Notes: generated from the letters alone by a model not told the origin. DNA of 64,000 nt from Paenibacillus pabuli (GCF_039831995.1 NZ_JBDOIO010000003.1:434001-498000); one strand, 5' to 3'. Numbered from the stretch's first letter, positions 18,562-28,749 are shown. Numbers and translations: made by a program.

Positions 18562-20109
18562 ATGTACAAGGTTCTGCTGGTTGATGACGAATGGATGATT
18601 CTTGACGGAATTGCCAGCGTGATGAATTGGAATCGGCTTGGTACGGAATTGATAGGCACCGCTCAGGATGGGATGGAAGCGCTTGCTTTTATAGAGATTC
18701 AGCGTCCTGACATTATCATTACGGATATACGTATGCCTGGCATGGACGGTCTGCAGCTGGTTGAAGCGGTTGCCGAAAAGTACCAGGATGTATCATTTAT
18801 TATGCTGACAGGCTTTACTGAATTCGAGTACGCCAAGAGAGCAATGCAGTACGGAGTTAAGCATTATTTGCTTAAGCCTTGCAGTGAAGAGAGCCTGATG
18901 GAGGCCATCGCTGAACTGGTGGGCGAAAAGGATGAATGGACGGATCAGGCCCAGTTTGTGCAAACGATCCAAACCAACCTGGAACGTGTATTGCCCCATG
19001 CGCAGCAATACTTCCTGAAGGAACTCGTCACCAACAAGACCTATGGAGCCAAAGAGTGGGGACACTTCGGCGAATTGTTCGGCGTGCATTTTCGAAGTCA
19101 GCAGGTGCGAATGCTGCTGGTTGAGATTGAGGGAGAGCATGAGTACTTGCATCTGTTTGCCATTCAGAACATCGCCGAAGATATCTTTCACAATCCCATT
19201 CTCAGCACAACCTTGGGGCGTCATGTGCTGTTGATCATGGAAGACAAACTTCTAGAGGAGCAATTGTTTCAAAACATCGACGAGATTCGTCACACATTCA
19301 CCCGGTACTATCACTACGATTTGACGATGGCTCTCAGTGAGCCGGGAGAATTGGCACAGACACGTCAGTTGTATATGCAGACCATAGCGTACCTGAACCA
19401 TCGCTTTTACCTGGGTGAGGGCAGCCTTATTATGGAAAGGGACATTCTGTCTCCGGAGGAACATGGCTATTCTGAATTTGAGATGGATCAGGAGCGGCTC
19501 GTTGCGGCCATCCAGGCCGGACATTGGCAGGTGGCGGAGGATGAGCTGAAGCAGACGTTCTGCTTACTGTCTGATCAACGTTATGACATATTTCAGACCA
19601 AGTCCTATCTCATCCAAACATTCATGGAGATCATTCGGCTTAGCAGTCCTGCGGAGATGAAAGAATACATGGATCGATTGCCCTGTATGATGGAAACGAG
19701 TACACTTCAGTCGTTTCAGCAGTTTATTCTGGATGCAGCACGGGATATTGCACTGGAACGCTACCGGCAGCAGCGCTCCAGACAATCGCAAATGGTGCGA
19801 GCTGTCAAGGAACTTGTGGAGTCACGGTATGAGGATGAATCTCTGACACTTCAGGCTATTGCTGGTGAGATTTACATGAACCCGGACTATATCGGCAAAA
19901 TATTTAAAAAGGAGACCGGAGAGAAATTTACGAATTATGTGCTGCGTTACCGAATGGGCAAAGCATTGGAACTTTTGAAGCAGGATAGCAGCTGCACGGT
20001 TTCATCGCTCGCCGAGAAGACCGGTTTTGGAGCCAACTGGCCGTATTTTAGCAAAGTGTTTAAGAAATATACGGGTTTCTCACCTTCCGAATATAGGAAG
20101 GCTCCATAG
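18562..20109 (+). CDS. YesN-type response regulator, AraC-family output
   Basis: Response regulator (515 aa), SD AGGGGG. The receiver domain has acidic residues at 8-10 and phosphoacceptor Asp55 (IIITDIRMPG). A middle region of about 250 residues follows, then the AraC HTH pair at about 410-512 (LTLQAIAGEIYMNPDYIGKIFK, FSPSEYRK). Its kinase partner is probably the YesM protein at 23985, five genes downstream. A strong terminator right after this gene means the transport genes have their own promoter, presumably activated by this protein. Confidence 0.92.
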   Translation: MYKVLLVDDEWMILDGIASVMNWNRLGTELIGTAQDGMEALAFIEIQRPDIIITDIRMPGMDGLQLVEAVAEKYQDVSFIMLTGFTEFEYAKRAMQYGVKHYLLKPCSEESLMEAIAELVGEKDEWTDQAQFVQTIQTNLERVLPHAQQYFLKELVTNKTYGAKEWGHFGELFGVHFRSQQVRMLLVEIEGEHEYLHLFAIQNIAEDIFHNPILSTTLGRHVLLIMEDKLLEEQLFQNIDEIRHTFTRYYHYDLTMALSEPGELAQTRQLYMQTIAYLNHRFYLGEGSLIMERDILSPEEHGYSEFEMDQERLVAAIQAGHWQVAEDELKQTFCLLSDQRYDIFQTKSYLIQTFMEIIRLSSPAEMKEYMDRLPCMMETSTLQSFQQFILDAARDIALERYRQQRSRQSQMVRAVKELVESRYEDESLTLQAIAGEIYMNPDYIGKIFKKETGEKFTNYVLRYRMGKALELLKQDSSCTVSSLAEKTGFGANWPYFSKVFKKYTGFSPSEYRKAP

Positions 20110-20141
20110 TCTTGCGGTTGTTCAATCTATTCTCTGCATCA

Positions 20142-20182
20142 TACACCCTGTATGCCTCGAAAGGCATACAGGGTATTTTTTT
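20142..20182 (+). terminator. Intrinsic terminator after the response regulator
   Basis: CCCTGTATGCCT pairs perfectly with AGGCATACAGGG around CGAA, followed by TATTTTTTT. One of the strongest in the window. Confidence 0.9.
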
Positions 20183-20304
20183 GTCGGTGGAAAGTCGGTT
20201 TTGAGCATGAAGAGAGCGGAAATGAGCATGGGAAGCATGGCCTCCAAATTTTATGATTACCCTAGGATGTTAACGAATGAACATCGGAATTGGAGGCAAG
20301 GAGA

Positions 20305-21270
20305 ATGGAACTGAAGCGAGGTCCGGTGGTGCAAGCGGGTACATTGAAACCACCAGGCAGATGGGGTGTTGTCAAAAAGGAACTGGCTCGAAACAAATAT
20401 GTATATCTGATGCTCGTTCCTGTCGTCGCGTATTATTTGATATTCAGTTATGGCCCAATGTACGGGCTGCTGATGGCTTTTCAGGAATCCTACAGCCCCG
20501 TCAACGGGATTTTGGCAGGAACGTGGATTGGTTTTGACAATTTTACGATGTTTTTCGAGAGTTACTATTTTTGGCGGCTGATTAAAAACACACTCATTTT
20601 AAGTTTTTACAGCATTGTATTTGGGTTCCCGGCACCCATCTTGCTGGCCATCCTGCTGAACGAGGTTCGCAAGAAATGGTTCAAGAGCACAGTGCAAACG
20701 ATCAGCTACATGCCTCATTTTATATCAGTCGTTGTGGTGGTCGGAATGTTGAAAACGTTCTCAACACTCGATGGAGGCTTGTTTAATGTCATTCGGGAAT
20801 TTTTCGAGTTGCAGCCAGTCATGTTTTTGGCCGAAAAGGACATGTTCCGTCCCATTTATATTTTATCGAACATATGGCAGGGGGCTGGTTGGGCATCCAT
20901 TATCTTTTTGGCGGCACTCAGCGGCATTGATCCCCAGCTGTATGAAGCTGCAAAAATCGATGGTGCCGGACGCTGGAGACAACTGCTGCATATCACGCTG
21001 CCAGGCATCATGCCAACGATTGTCATAATGCTAATCCTTCGTCTTGGTGCGGTCATGAACTCCGATTTTCAAAAGATCCTGTTGATGCAGACAGCACCCA
21101 CGTATGAAACATCAGACGTTATCTCCACCTTCGTGTACCGATCAGGGATATTGGAAGGCAATTATACATATTCCACGGCTATCGGGTTATTTAACGGCAT
21201 TATCAATTTTTCTCTGCTTATTATCGCCAATGCGATCAGCAGAAAACTGAACTCAACCAGTCTCTGGTAA
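20305..21270 (+). CDS. CUT1 ABC permease, LplB type
   Basis: Membrane subunit (321 aa). The ATG at 20305 is chosen because GGAGG lies eight bases upstream; a TTG at 20290 is in frame. A basic cytoplasmic N-terminus leads to TM1 (YVYLMLVPVVAYYLIFSYGP). About six TM helices follow, with the EAA loop YEAAKIDGAGRWRQ near residue 215. It is first in an operon with the second permease, SBP, kinase and second SBP. The ATPase is absent. Confidence 0.92.
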   Translation: MELKRGPVVQAGTLKPPGRWGVVKKELARNKYVYLMLVPVVAYYLIFSYGPMYGLLMAFQESYSPVNGILAGTWIGFDNFTMFFESYYFWRLIKNTLILSFYSIVFGFPAPILLAILLNEVRKKWFKSTVQTISYMPHFISVVVVVGMLKTFSTLDGGLFNVIREFFELQPVMFLAEKDMFRPIYILSNIWQGAGWASIIFLAALSGIDPQLYEAAKIDGAGRWRQLLHITLPGIMPTIVIMLILRLGAVMNSDFQKILLMQTAPTYETSDVISTFVYRSGILEGNYTYSTAIGLFNGIINFSLLIIANAISRKLNSTSLW

Positions 21271-21284
21271 GCGGAGGTGAAACG

Positions 21285-22154
21285 ATGAAAAGGTCTGTTG
21301 GGGAACGCATCTTTGATGCAATTAATGTTCTTGTTCTAATCATCATTATGGTGATCTGCTTTTACCCCATGTTATACGTATTCAATTCCTCCATCAGCGA
21401 CCCGGATCAGATGCTGCGTTCCAGATCTCTGATGCTGCTGCCGGAAGGCTTTCAGCTGGAAGCATATAAGTCCGTTTTCAAAGATACAAGGATATATACG
21501 GGCTACATGAACACGCTGTTCTACGTGGTCGCCGGTACGGCGATTAACCTGCTGATGACCTCCTTGGCTGCCTACGGATTGTCAAGAAAGGATCTGATGG
21601 GGCGAAAAACATTAATGAAAATGATTACCTTCACCATGTTTTTTGGTGGCGGCATGATTCCGACGTTTTTGTTGATTCAGAATCTGGGCCTTGTGGATAC
21701 GAGACTAGCCATGATTATTCCAGGAGCAATCAGTACATTTTATTTCCTCATTATGAAAACGAATTTCGAAGGCATTCCAACCAGTCTGATCGAATCAGCG
21801 AAGCTGGACGGGGCAAACGATTTCCTGATCCTGTTCCGTATCGTATTGCCGTTATCGAAGCCGATCCTTGCCGTGATGATGCTGTATTATGCCGTGGATC
21901 ACTGGAACGATTACGTAGGACCGATGCTTTATTTACGCAGTCAGGAGCTTTATCCCATCCAGATCATTATGAGGGATATTCTGATCAGCAGCAGTACGGA
22001 AGCCATGGGCGCCGGGACAGATACCGGTTTTGCCATCGGAGAAAACATCAAATATGCAACGATTATCATCTCTACACTGCCAATCATGCTCGTATACCCG
22101 TTTATCCAGCGTTTCTTCGTTCAGGGAGCATTAATTGGTGCTGTCAAACAATAA
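21285..22154 (+). CDS. CUT1 ABC permease, YtcP type
   Basis: Second membrane subunit (289 aa), 14 bases behind its partner. Six TM helices, EAA loop IESAKLDGANDF near 170 and the family C-terminus RFFVQGALIGAVKQ are present. The GGGMIPTFLLI segment is typical of the YtcP/LplC group. Confidence 0.92.
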   Translation: MKRSVGERIFDAINVLVLIIIMVICFYPMLYVFNSSISDPDQMLRSRSLMLLPEGFQLEAYKSVFKDTRIYTGYMNTLFYVVAGTAINLLMTSLAAYGLSRKDLMGRKTLMKMITFTMFFGGGMIPTFLLIQNLGLVDTRLAMIIPGAISTFYFLIMKTNFEGIPTSLIESAKLDGANDFLILFRIVLPLSKPILAVMMLYYAVDHWNDYVGPMLYLRSQELYPIQIIMRDILISSSTEAMGAGTDTGFAIGENIKYATIIISTLPIMLVYPFIQRFFVQGALIGAVKQ

Positions 22155-22242
22155 AAGCAATTCAACTGAAATATTTAGGAGCCGCGACTGCCTAAGGTCA
22201 CGACTTCTGATATTATAAATGACTTATGTGGAGGCGAATGAC

Positions 22243-23886
22243 ATGAAAAAAAGAATGGGGTCCATCATGCTCTCTTCTCTTCTGACGATGGCGCTGCTGG
22301 CAGGCTGCACCGGAGGAAGCGAAACCACCCAACCTGACGACAACACGGTAACTCCGTCAGAGGCACTTACCGAAATTCCTTTGCCGATTACAAGCGAGCC
22401 ATTTACCATTGAATACTGGCGTGCCAATGATGCCAAACTGACGGCTTCTCTGGGGAATTTCGGCGAAACGGCAGCCTACAAAAAGAAAGAAGAGCTGACC
22501 GGCATCAAGGCAAATTTTACGCATCCGCCTCTGGGACAGCAGCGTGACCAATTCAATCTGCTGATCTCGACGAAGCAGCTGCCTGATGTGATCTACTACA
22601 ACTGGGCGGATGCTGTTGGCGGCCCGGAGAAAATGATTAAGGATGGCCGAATTATTCGGCTTAACGAACTGATAGATCAATATGCTCCAAACCTGAAACG
22701 AATCATTGAATCCGATCCTGATGTGAAAAAGCAAATTGCCCTGGATGATGGAACGATCTACATGTTCCCGTTAATGAAGCTGGATGCACTGAAGCTGAAC
22801 GCTACTTCAGGATTGATTATACGCAAGGATTGGCTGGATAAACTGGGGCTGGAGGTGCCTACGACAATCGACGAGTGGCATACGGTACTTAAAGCCTTTA
22901 AGGAGCAGGATCCGAACGGTAACGGCAAAGCGGATGAATTGCCATTTACGGGGAACTGGGGACCCGGAAATCTGACCAAGCTGCATGATTTTGCACCCGG
23001 ATTTGGTGTCATCGGTGGCTTTCAGCTGAATGGAGACAAGGTGGAGTACGGACCTATACAGCCAGGGTATCGTGACTTTCTGGAGAACATGTCCACTTGG
23101 TACAAGGAAGGATTAATTGATCCCGAAATCATGACGAATGATGGCAAGGCGTTTGATTACAAAATCACCAACAACCTGGCGGGAGCCTATCAGGGTGGCG
23201 TATTTAGCGGAATGGGTAAGTACTTCAACCTAATGCGCGACACAGACCCGAACTTTAATGTGACGGGCGCTCCATGGCCGATATCCCCGGATGGCACAGG
23301 GTATTCTTCCTTTAATTTGGAAAACAAAGTGCTGAGTTACGGTGAGGCCATCACTTCATCGGCGGACAAGGATAAATTGAAGTACATCGTACAGTGGATG
23401 GACTATAATTACAGTGAGGATGGTAGTGATCTGTTCAACTTTGGCATCGAGAATGAGAGCTATGTGAAAGAAGGTGATGGTGTGAAATTCACCGAAGTCA
23501 TTACCGATAATCCACAGGGGTTGACCTATGACCAGGCACTGGCTGGCTATGCACTATCCATCATGGATGGTCCAATCAATCAGGACAGCAGGTATTTGGA
23601 TGCACTTCTTTTCGATGACGGGCAGCGTGCAGCTAACGAGGAATGGATGAAAGCCAGCTCGGCGCTGACCCTTCCAACGATTCGCTTGACTACGCAAGAA
23701 GCCAGTAAAAGCACCTCGATCATGAGCCAGGTCGATACGTATCTGAATGAGACAATGACCGCAATCATTAACGGCCAGAAACCCATCGCGGAATTCGATA
23801 CAATGGTCGAGACCATTAAAAGCATGGGTATCGAAGAGGCGATTGCCGTACATCAGGCGGCCTATGACCGCTACCAGTCAAAATAA
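22243..23886 (+). CDS. LplA-type extracellular solute-binding lipoprotein
   Basis: Surface lipoprotein (547 aa from the ATG at 22243, behind GGAGG; the ATG at 22219 is poorer). The lipobox is LLAGC within the first 25 residues, followed by an acidic low-complexity spacer and the SBP fold with DWLDKLGLEVPTT and WYKEGLIDPE, characteristic of the LplA group. It is the likely primary binding protein for the two upstream permeases. The ligand is unknown because no glycosidase is linked. Confidence 0.9.
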   Translation: MKKRMGSIMLSSLLTMALLAGCTGGSETTQPDDNTVTPSEALTEIPLPITSEPFTIEYWRANDAKLTASLGNFGETAAYKKKEELTGIKANFTHPPLGQQRDQFNLLISTKQLPDVIYYNWADAVGGPEKMIKDGRIIRLNELIDQYAPNLKRIIESDPDVKKQIALDDGTIYMFPLMKLDALKLNATSGLIIRKDWLDKLGLEVPTTIDEWHTVLKAFKEQDPNGNGKADELPFTGNWGPGNLTKLHDFAPGFGVIGGFQLNGDKVEYGPIQPGYRDFLENMSTWYKEGLIDPEIMTNDGKAFDYKITNNLAGAYQGGVFSGMGKYFNLMRDTDPNFNVTGAPWPISPDGTGYSSFNLENKVLSYGEAITSSADKDKLKYIVQWMDYNYSEDGSDLFNFGIENESYVKEGDGVKFTEVITDNPQGLTYDQALAGYALSIMDGPINQDSRYLDALLFDDGQRAANEEWMKASSALTLPTIRLTTQEASKSTSIMSQVDTYLNETMTAIINGQKPIAEFDTMVETIKSMGIEEAIAVHQAAYDRYQSK

Positions 23887-23984
23887 AAGTCAGTTAATGG
23901 CTGTTCATGTTTGTTTCGACAGGAAATTTCTCCTCCATGTGTTATAAGTATAGAGAACACGTGGTGCAAAGGAGCGCGCTTGCC

Positions 23985-25733
23985 ATGACAGCCTATCGCA
24001 AATTAAGCATTAAAATGAAAGTGTTTCTGATGATTATGCTGATGATGGCTCTGGTCATCACCCTGGCATTTACCTCCTTATATTATACGTACTCCGTCTA
24101 TGACAGACAGTTGTATGACAAATCGTCCAGTCTGCTTAACCTCTCCTCGTCCACAGTGGATGCAGAGCTCAGGAAGCTGGAGGCATTATCGCATGCGATG
24201 ATCTCGGATAGAGTCATTCAAAAGTCTCTGAAGTCGCTAGCCCAGGACGATACGGATTATACGGGATTTGTTGAGCGAAACCGGATGGCTGACCGAGTAT
24301 GGGAACACGCTAGTGGGGCTGCACGATATGTGCAGTCCGTTCATCTTATTGACTCCCAAGGCGGGTTAGTTAAATATGGCGAAGCGCTGACTTTTTCCAG
24401 TGAAAAATATGACCGGATGATCCGAGCAGCGGAAGGAGCAAACGGAGCGGTAAGGTGGCTGTTTCCGGATGACGACGATCCGATGCTGGCCATGGTGCGT
24501 CAAGTGAGAAGCTACGAGCCGATGACGCTGGAGCCGGTAGGCATTCTGTTTTTTCGGATCAACATCGACAAACTAATTGAGGAATATGCCGGCATAGATA
24601 ACAAGGACAGCGATATTGTGCTCAAAGCAGGGCAAAAGGTGATCTATCCGTTCCGGGAGTTTTCAGATAGCCTGTCTGCAGATTTGCAACCGCTTCCAGG
24701 GAGCGGGGGGTATGAGATCAAAGAGCTGGATGACCAAATCGTACTTGTGGCACAGAAGAAGTCTGCCCAGACAGGCTGGGTTTATTATAATATGGCACCT
24801 TATGAACAGATATTTGAGCGCATCATTTTATTGAAGAACGCACTCATCGTGGTTTATGTGATTGCAATTGTTGTGGTATTGACACTTGGTATGGCTTTTG
24901 CTCGCAGTTTAACCAGGCCAATTCAGCAATTGATCACCCAGATGAGGGACATCCAGTACGGAAATTTGGAGAACATGGATACCGCCATTACTATTCCGGT
25001 TTCCCAGCATGTGGACGAGCTAGGTTTGCTGCAGCGTACGTACCGGCTTATGATTACTCGAATCAATACGTTAATCAAGGAGAATTATGCTAATCAGCTG
25101 GTGATCAAAGAAACGGAATTTAAAGCATTGCAAGCTCAGATTAATCCCCACTTTTTGTACAATGCTCTGGATTCCATCCATTGGCTGGCCAAAAAGAACC
25201 GGCAGGAACAGATATCACGCATGGTGTTGTCTCTCGGATATTTGCTGCGTACTTCCATCAGTTTCAAGAAAAATGTGATTACCATCGCGGAAGAACTCGA
25301 GATTGTGAGTCATTATATTACGATTCAGCAATACCGCTTTCAAACAAGACTCGATTTGCAAATCGATATGCCCTCTGCCTATTTGCAGTGCAATATCCCC
25401 AAAATGACTTTACAGCCCCTGCTCGAAAACGCAATCCAGTATGGACTGGAATTGCAGCCAGGTCCTTGCATGATTCGTCTGTACGCTCAAATGCGGGAAA
25501 ATAAGCTGGCTGTATTTGTAGAGGACAACGGTCCTGGCATGGAGCAAGAATACGTCGAACAGGTATTGCGTGGTGAGGTCCAAACCAGAGGAAGCGGGAT
25601 CGGGTTATTGAATATCCGGGATCGGCTCCATCTTGCTTTTGGGGAAGAGTACGACATGATTCTGGAAAGCAATCCGGGCAGGGGAACCCGGGTTACCTTG
25701 CTGCTACCACCACCAAAGGGGGAAGAGATGTGA
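23985..25733 (+). CDS. YesM-type sensor histidine kinase
   Basis: Membrane kinase (582 aa from the ATG at 23985, preceded by AAAGGAG; the ATG at 23907 lacks an SD). TM1 is near 11-33, an extracellular Cache-like region extends to about 280, TM2 is near 283-307, then HAMP. The phosphoacceptor His389 lies in QINPHFLYNALD, and the ATPase domain has LLENAIQYG (Asn482), DNGPGM and GIGLLNI. It probably signals to the response regulator at 18562. Its stop overlaps the start of a second SBP gene (GTGA), which suggests a functional pairing. Confidence 0.92.
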   Translation: MTAYRKLSIKMKVFLMIMLMMALVITLAFTSLYYTYSVYDRQLYDKSSSLLNLSSSTVDAELRKLEALSHAMISDRVIQKSLKSLAQDDTDYTGFVERNRMADRVWEHASGAARYVQSVHLIDSQGGLVKYGEALTFSSEKYDRMIRAAEGANGAVRWLFPDDDDPMLAMVRQVRSYEPMTLEPVGILFFRINIDKLIEEYAGIDNKDSDIVLKAGQKVIYPFREFSDSLSADLQPLPGSGGYEIKELDDQIVLVAQKKSAQTGWVYYNMAPYEQIFERIILLKNALIVVYVIAIVVVLTLGMAFARSLTRPIQQLITQMRDIQYGNLENMDTAITIPVSQHVDELGLLQRTYRLMITRINTLIKENYANQLVIKETEFKALQAQINPHFLYNALDSIHWLAKKNRQEQISRMVLSLGYLLRTSISFKKNVITIAEELEIVSHYITIQQYRFQTRLDLQIDMPSAYLQCNIPKMTLQPLLENAIQYGLELQPGPCMIRLYAQMRENKLAVFVEDNGPGMEQEYVEQVLRGEVQTRGSGIGLLNIRDRLHLAFGEEYDMILESNPGRGTRVTLLLPPPKGEEM

Positions 25734-27061
25734 GTATATGGTTTCGATTCATCGGCATACTGTGTCTCCTAACGATTCTTGCGGGGTGCGCTCCCCAGCT
25801 TGTCTCGAGACCCGGCATGATTGTCGAAGAAGAGCCCATAACGCTTCATATGGCCTGGTGGGGTGGACAGATGCGCAATGAGGCAACCGCTGCAGTGATA
25901 GAACTGTATGAGCAGCAGAATCCCCATGTCCATATCAAGTATGAGTACAGCAACTTCAATGAATATTGGAAAAAACTAGCCCCATACGCAGCGGGGAATA
26001 CCTTGCCGGACATTATACAAATGGATATCTCCTATTTGTCTCAATATAGCTCCCTCAACTTGCTAGAAGATCTTGCGCCATACATGGATCGTGGCTTGAT
26101 TGACACCAGCGATATGGACGAAGCCAAGGTCCAGATCGGTGAAATGGATGGAAAAGTTTACGGTATGAGTCTGGGCGTCAATGCCTTGATGGGCTATTAC
26201 GACCCAGAGATTTTGCGCGCCCAGGGTATCGAAGAACCAATGGAGGACTGGACTTGGGACGATTTTTACGCCATGGGAAACAGCCTGCATGGCAAGGATA
26301 TTTATTTAGGCACTTACTTCACGCCGGAACAATTTTTTGCATACTTTCTGAGGCAGCATGGCTTGAAGCTGTATGCTGAGGATGGACAGCGGCTGGGGTA
26401 CGAGGATGATACCTTGTTCATTGATTACTTTGGCCGTATGCAGCAAATGGCCAAAGAGAAGCTCATTTTTCCGCCGGATATCTGGGCCTCGGATATTGGC
26501 AAGCCGGATAGGGATCCATTTTATAGGGGCCAAGCCCTGTTTAACTGGGGCTATTCGAACCAGTTTATTGCCACGACCCGGGAATACGGCAAGCCTCTGG
26601 CTATTGCCCCCATGCCGGGACCCCACAGCCAGGAAGCACTTTTTCTGAAGCCAGGCATGTTCTTCTCTGTTGCAAGCAATTCCAGACATAAGGAAGAAGC
26701 AGCCCGGTTCATCAGCTTTTTCGTCAATGATATTGAAGCGAATAAATTGCTTAAGGGTGAACGGGGTGTCCCTCTCTCATCAAGGGTCAAGGAGCAGATC
26801 AGGCAAATTGTCGACCCGGAGGTTCAACAAGTATTCGATTATGTGGATTGGGTAGAAAGCAATAGCAGCCCAATGGACTCCCCCGATCCGGTTGGCGGAT
26901 CAGAAGTAACTGCAGTCCTGCGAGAGATCTATGACCAGCTGCTTTTTGGCCGGACCACACCGGAACAGGCTGCCAGGCAGTTTCGAGCAGAAGCCAATGC
27001 AATTCTGGGGGAGAAACCCCACCTTACGTTTAAAGTATCTGGAAAATCAACGATGGAATGA
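25730..27061 (+). CDS. Second solute-binding lipoprotein, coupled to the kinase gene
   Basis: Family 1 extracellular SBP (443 aa) with GTG start overlapping the kinase stop by four bases. The lipobox is LAGC near residue 20. The fold is the shorter MalE/YcjN-type (DIIQMDISYLSQYSSLNLLEDL, EDWTWDDFYAM), different from the LplA-type SBP earlier in the same operon. It could be an alternative binding protein or a ligand-presenting accessory for the YesM sensor; the coupling favours the latter but does not prove it. The terminator at 27146-27206 closes the operon. Confidence 0.88.
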   Translation: MSIWFRFIGILCLLTILAGCAPQLVSRPGMIVEEEPITLHMAWWGGQMRNEATAAVIELYEQQNPHVHIKYEYSNFNEYWKKLAPYAAGNTLPDIIQMDISYLSQYSSLNLLEDLAPYMDRGLIDTSDMDEAKVQIGEMDGKVYGMSLGVNALMGYYDPEILRAQGIEEPMEDWTWDDFYAMGNSLHGKDIYLGTYFTPEQFFAYFLRQHGLKLYAEDGQRLGYEDDTLFIDYFGRMQQMAKEKLIFPPDIWASDIGKPDRDPFYRGQALFNWGYSNQFIATTREYGKPLAIAPMPGPHSQEALFLKPGMFFSVASNSRHKEEAARFISFFVNDIEANKLLKGERGVPLSSRVKEQIRQIVDPEVQQVFDYVDWVESNSSPMDSPDPVGGSEVTAVLREIYDQLLFGRTTPEQAARQFRAEANAILGEKPHLTFKVSGKSTME

Positions 27062-27450
27062 TATAGATCTTTTGGATCTAAAGCAAAACAAAAAGCATAT
27101 TTAGAACACGAGATAAAAGGATAGTCAGAATAAACGACCAAAAAGAAGACGCTCACTACGTCAACAGATATTATCTTATCTGTTCTCATAGCGGGCGTTT
27201 CTTGTTTCCAAATGTATACAAGATCCATAATTCCACCTTCTAGTTCTTAAAAAGAACAATTAAAATACTGACGAGCCAAGGCAGCCCGAATTATTATACA
27301 GCTTTTTATTCGTTTACGTAATCTGACTTGAATGTTCAGAATTTGTTGAGTAATATGTGCTAACGTGAAGCTAGCTTTGGCCTGACATATGGTGATATCA
27401 CGAACGAGCAGGCGATCTTAATGAAGAAATATGATAAATGAGGGATAAAG
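27062..27450 (+). other. Intergenic region after the second importer island
   Basis: It holds the terminator at 27146-27206. Near 27368-27441 there is a stretch in one frame (LTYGDITNEQAILMKKYDK then stop) that resembles the end of a protein but has no start; it may be a remnant or coincidence. Confidence 0.4.
27146..27206 (+). terminator. Terminator at end of the second island
   Basis: An inner stem AACAGATA/TATCTGTT is extended by GACGC-type pairing with GCGGGCGTTTC and followed by a short T-rich tail. The outer arm is imperfect. Confidence 0.5.
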
Positions 27451-27907
27451 ATGGAGAGAAAAATAAGAAATTCAGTAAAGGCATTGATTATGAAAGAAGG
27501 AAAGATGCTCGCAATGAAGCCTGGATGATGATGGTGATGTTTTCTATACTATGCCTGGTGGAGGCCAGAATGCGGGTGAAACACTGACCGCTGCCTTAAA
27601 GAGGGAGGTTGCCGAAGAAATTGGAGTAGATGTGGTTCCTCAATCATTGGAATTTGTCATTGAAGGGGTGTATGGTGAAGCGTTCCATCGCGTAGATTTG
27701 ATTTTTCTATGCGAATACGTAGGACTAATTGACAACTCTATTTTACAGCATGAGGACAGCCAGGTGAGATATGAATGGCTTGATATTGAAAATCTCAACA
27801 ACCATCCGCTGTATCCATCCAAATTAAGAAAGCAGATTATAAGATTATCGAAAGGTGAAAAAACAGATATGTATCTGGGGAATGAGGAACCGGGGGATCC
27901 TGAATAA
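27451..27907 (+). pseudogene. Nudix hydrolase gene with a frameshift
   Basis: The ATG at 27451 (SD GAGGG) gives the usual Nudix N-terminus (VKALIMKEGKMLAMK) but runs into tandem TGA stops near 27526. One frame over, the protein continues as DDDGDVFYTMPGGGQ with a complete Nudix box, G-x5-E-x7-REV-x-EE-x-GV (GGQNAGE ... REVAEEIGV), to the stop at 27905-27907. A single indel near 27520-27528 therefore separates start and catalytic part. Without the indel this would be an ADP-ribose/NTP-type pyrophosphohydrolase of about 150 aa. Sequencing error is possible. Confidence 0.75.
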
Positions 27908-28173
27908 TAATAATGGCAGGTAGCAATCAAAGTGTATCATTGTTTAACAATCGATGAATCGATCAGGTTCTTGGATTCTTCCCCGAGCTTTGAGTTAAGC
28001 GGAGAGTACAGCCGCCACAAATGGAATGAGACCTGATGGTGGATTGAACTGCGAACCCGATGCGTACTGTAGAGCTGAAGTAGCAGCGCTGCAAGCCCTT
28101 TTTAATACATAGCCTTGTCAAATGATGCATTTCTGAATAAGTTAACACATACCACAAAAGAGGGGGAAGAAAC

Positions 28174-28305
28174 ATGAGTGAAGTTGGATATGGTAATGGT
28201 AATGTTGGAGGAATTGGTGGGGGATACGGTAGTTTCACGTCAATCGGTGCTATTCTGGTGCTCTTTATTCTGTTAGTCATCATCTCCAAAGCTTTCTTAG
28301 TCTAA
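28174..28305 (+). CDS. YjcZ-family small glycine-rich membrane protein
   Basis: A 43-codon gene with a strong SD (GAGGGGGAAG) nine bases before the ATG. The product has a Gly/Asn/Tyr-rich N-terminus (GYGNGNVGGIGGGYG) and a single hydrophobic helix (IGAILVLFILLVIISKAFLV) to the end. This is the layout of the YjcZ-type sporulation-associated small proteins common in Bacillales. It is followed by its own terminator. Upstream (27908-28173) I see no other gene. Confidence 0.7.
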   Translation: MSEVGYGNGNVGGIGGGYGSFTSIGAILVLFILLVIISKAFLV

Positions 28306-28368
28306 GGGTTTCTAAATAAGGGACTAAGTGAAAGTGGCATGATTACTGAGTTTGTCCTGTAAAGACAG

Positions 28369-28410
28369 AAAAGGAACCGCCCGTTTGGAATGTGGCGGTT
28401 CCTTTCTAAA
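28369..28410. terminator. Terminator after the YjcZ-like gene
   Basis: AAAGGAACCGCC pairs perfectly with GGCGGTTCCTTT, with A-rich and T-rich flanks. Confidence 0.85.
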
Positions 28411-28749
28411 AAGCCTTGGTTAGAAGTCGGTGCAGGAGCAGGGGAGCTTCTGGTAATTGTCTGACTTTATTAAATGGATCAAATAATCGTTTTTCCGCAA
28501 CTTCTATTTTGAATACATATGAAAGTATGCTAAGTAATTCCGTCTTTATGTGTAGTAATGAAGGCTGCAATAGTATAGTTAAGAACAGCGTGGTGGAAGG
28601 GTTCGTGTTGCCAATTCGTATCTTGATATCTGTTTGATTAAAACTGAACATATAAAAAAAGAGATGGCCCCGAGAAATTCAAGTGTTATCTCATTTTTAT
28701 ATGAATGTAATTGAACGAAAAATAACGCTATGATATAATCATAACGGCA

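Noticed and set aside
27960..28110. Possible transposase or coding remnant between the Nudix pseudogene and the YjcZ-like gene
   Set aside because: Short runs such as GLNCEPDAYCRAEVAALQ look protein-like, but no family match comes to mind and no inverted or direct repeats flank it.
28406..28651. Minus-strand frame of 81 codons next to the YjcZ-like gene
   Set aside because: It has no ribosome binding site and no recognisable domain. It ends just inside a terminator, but composition alone does not support a gene.
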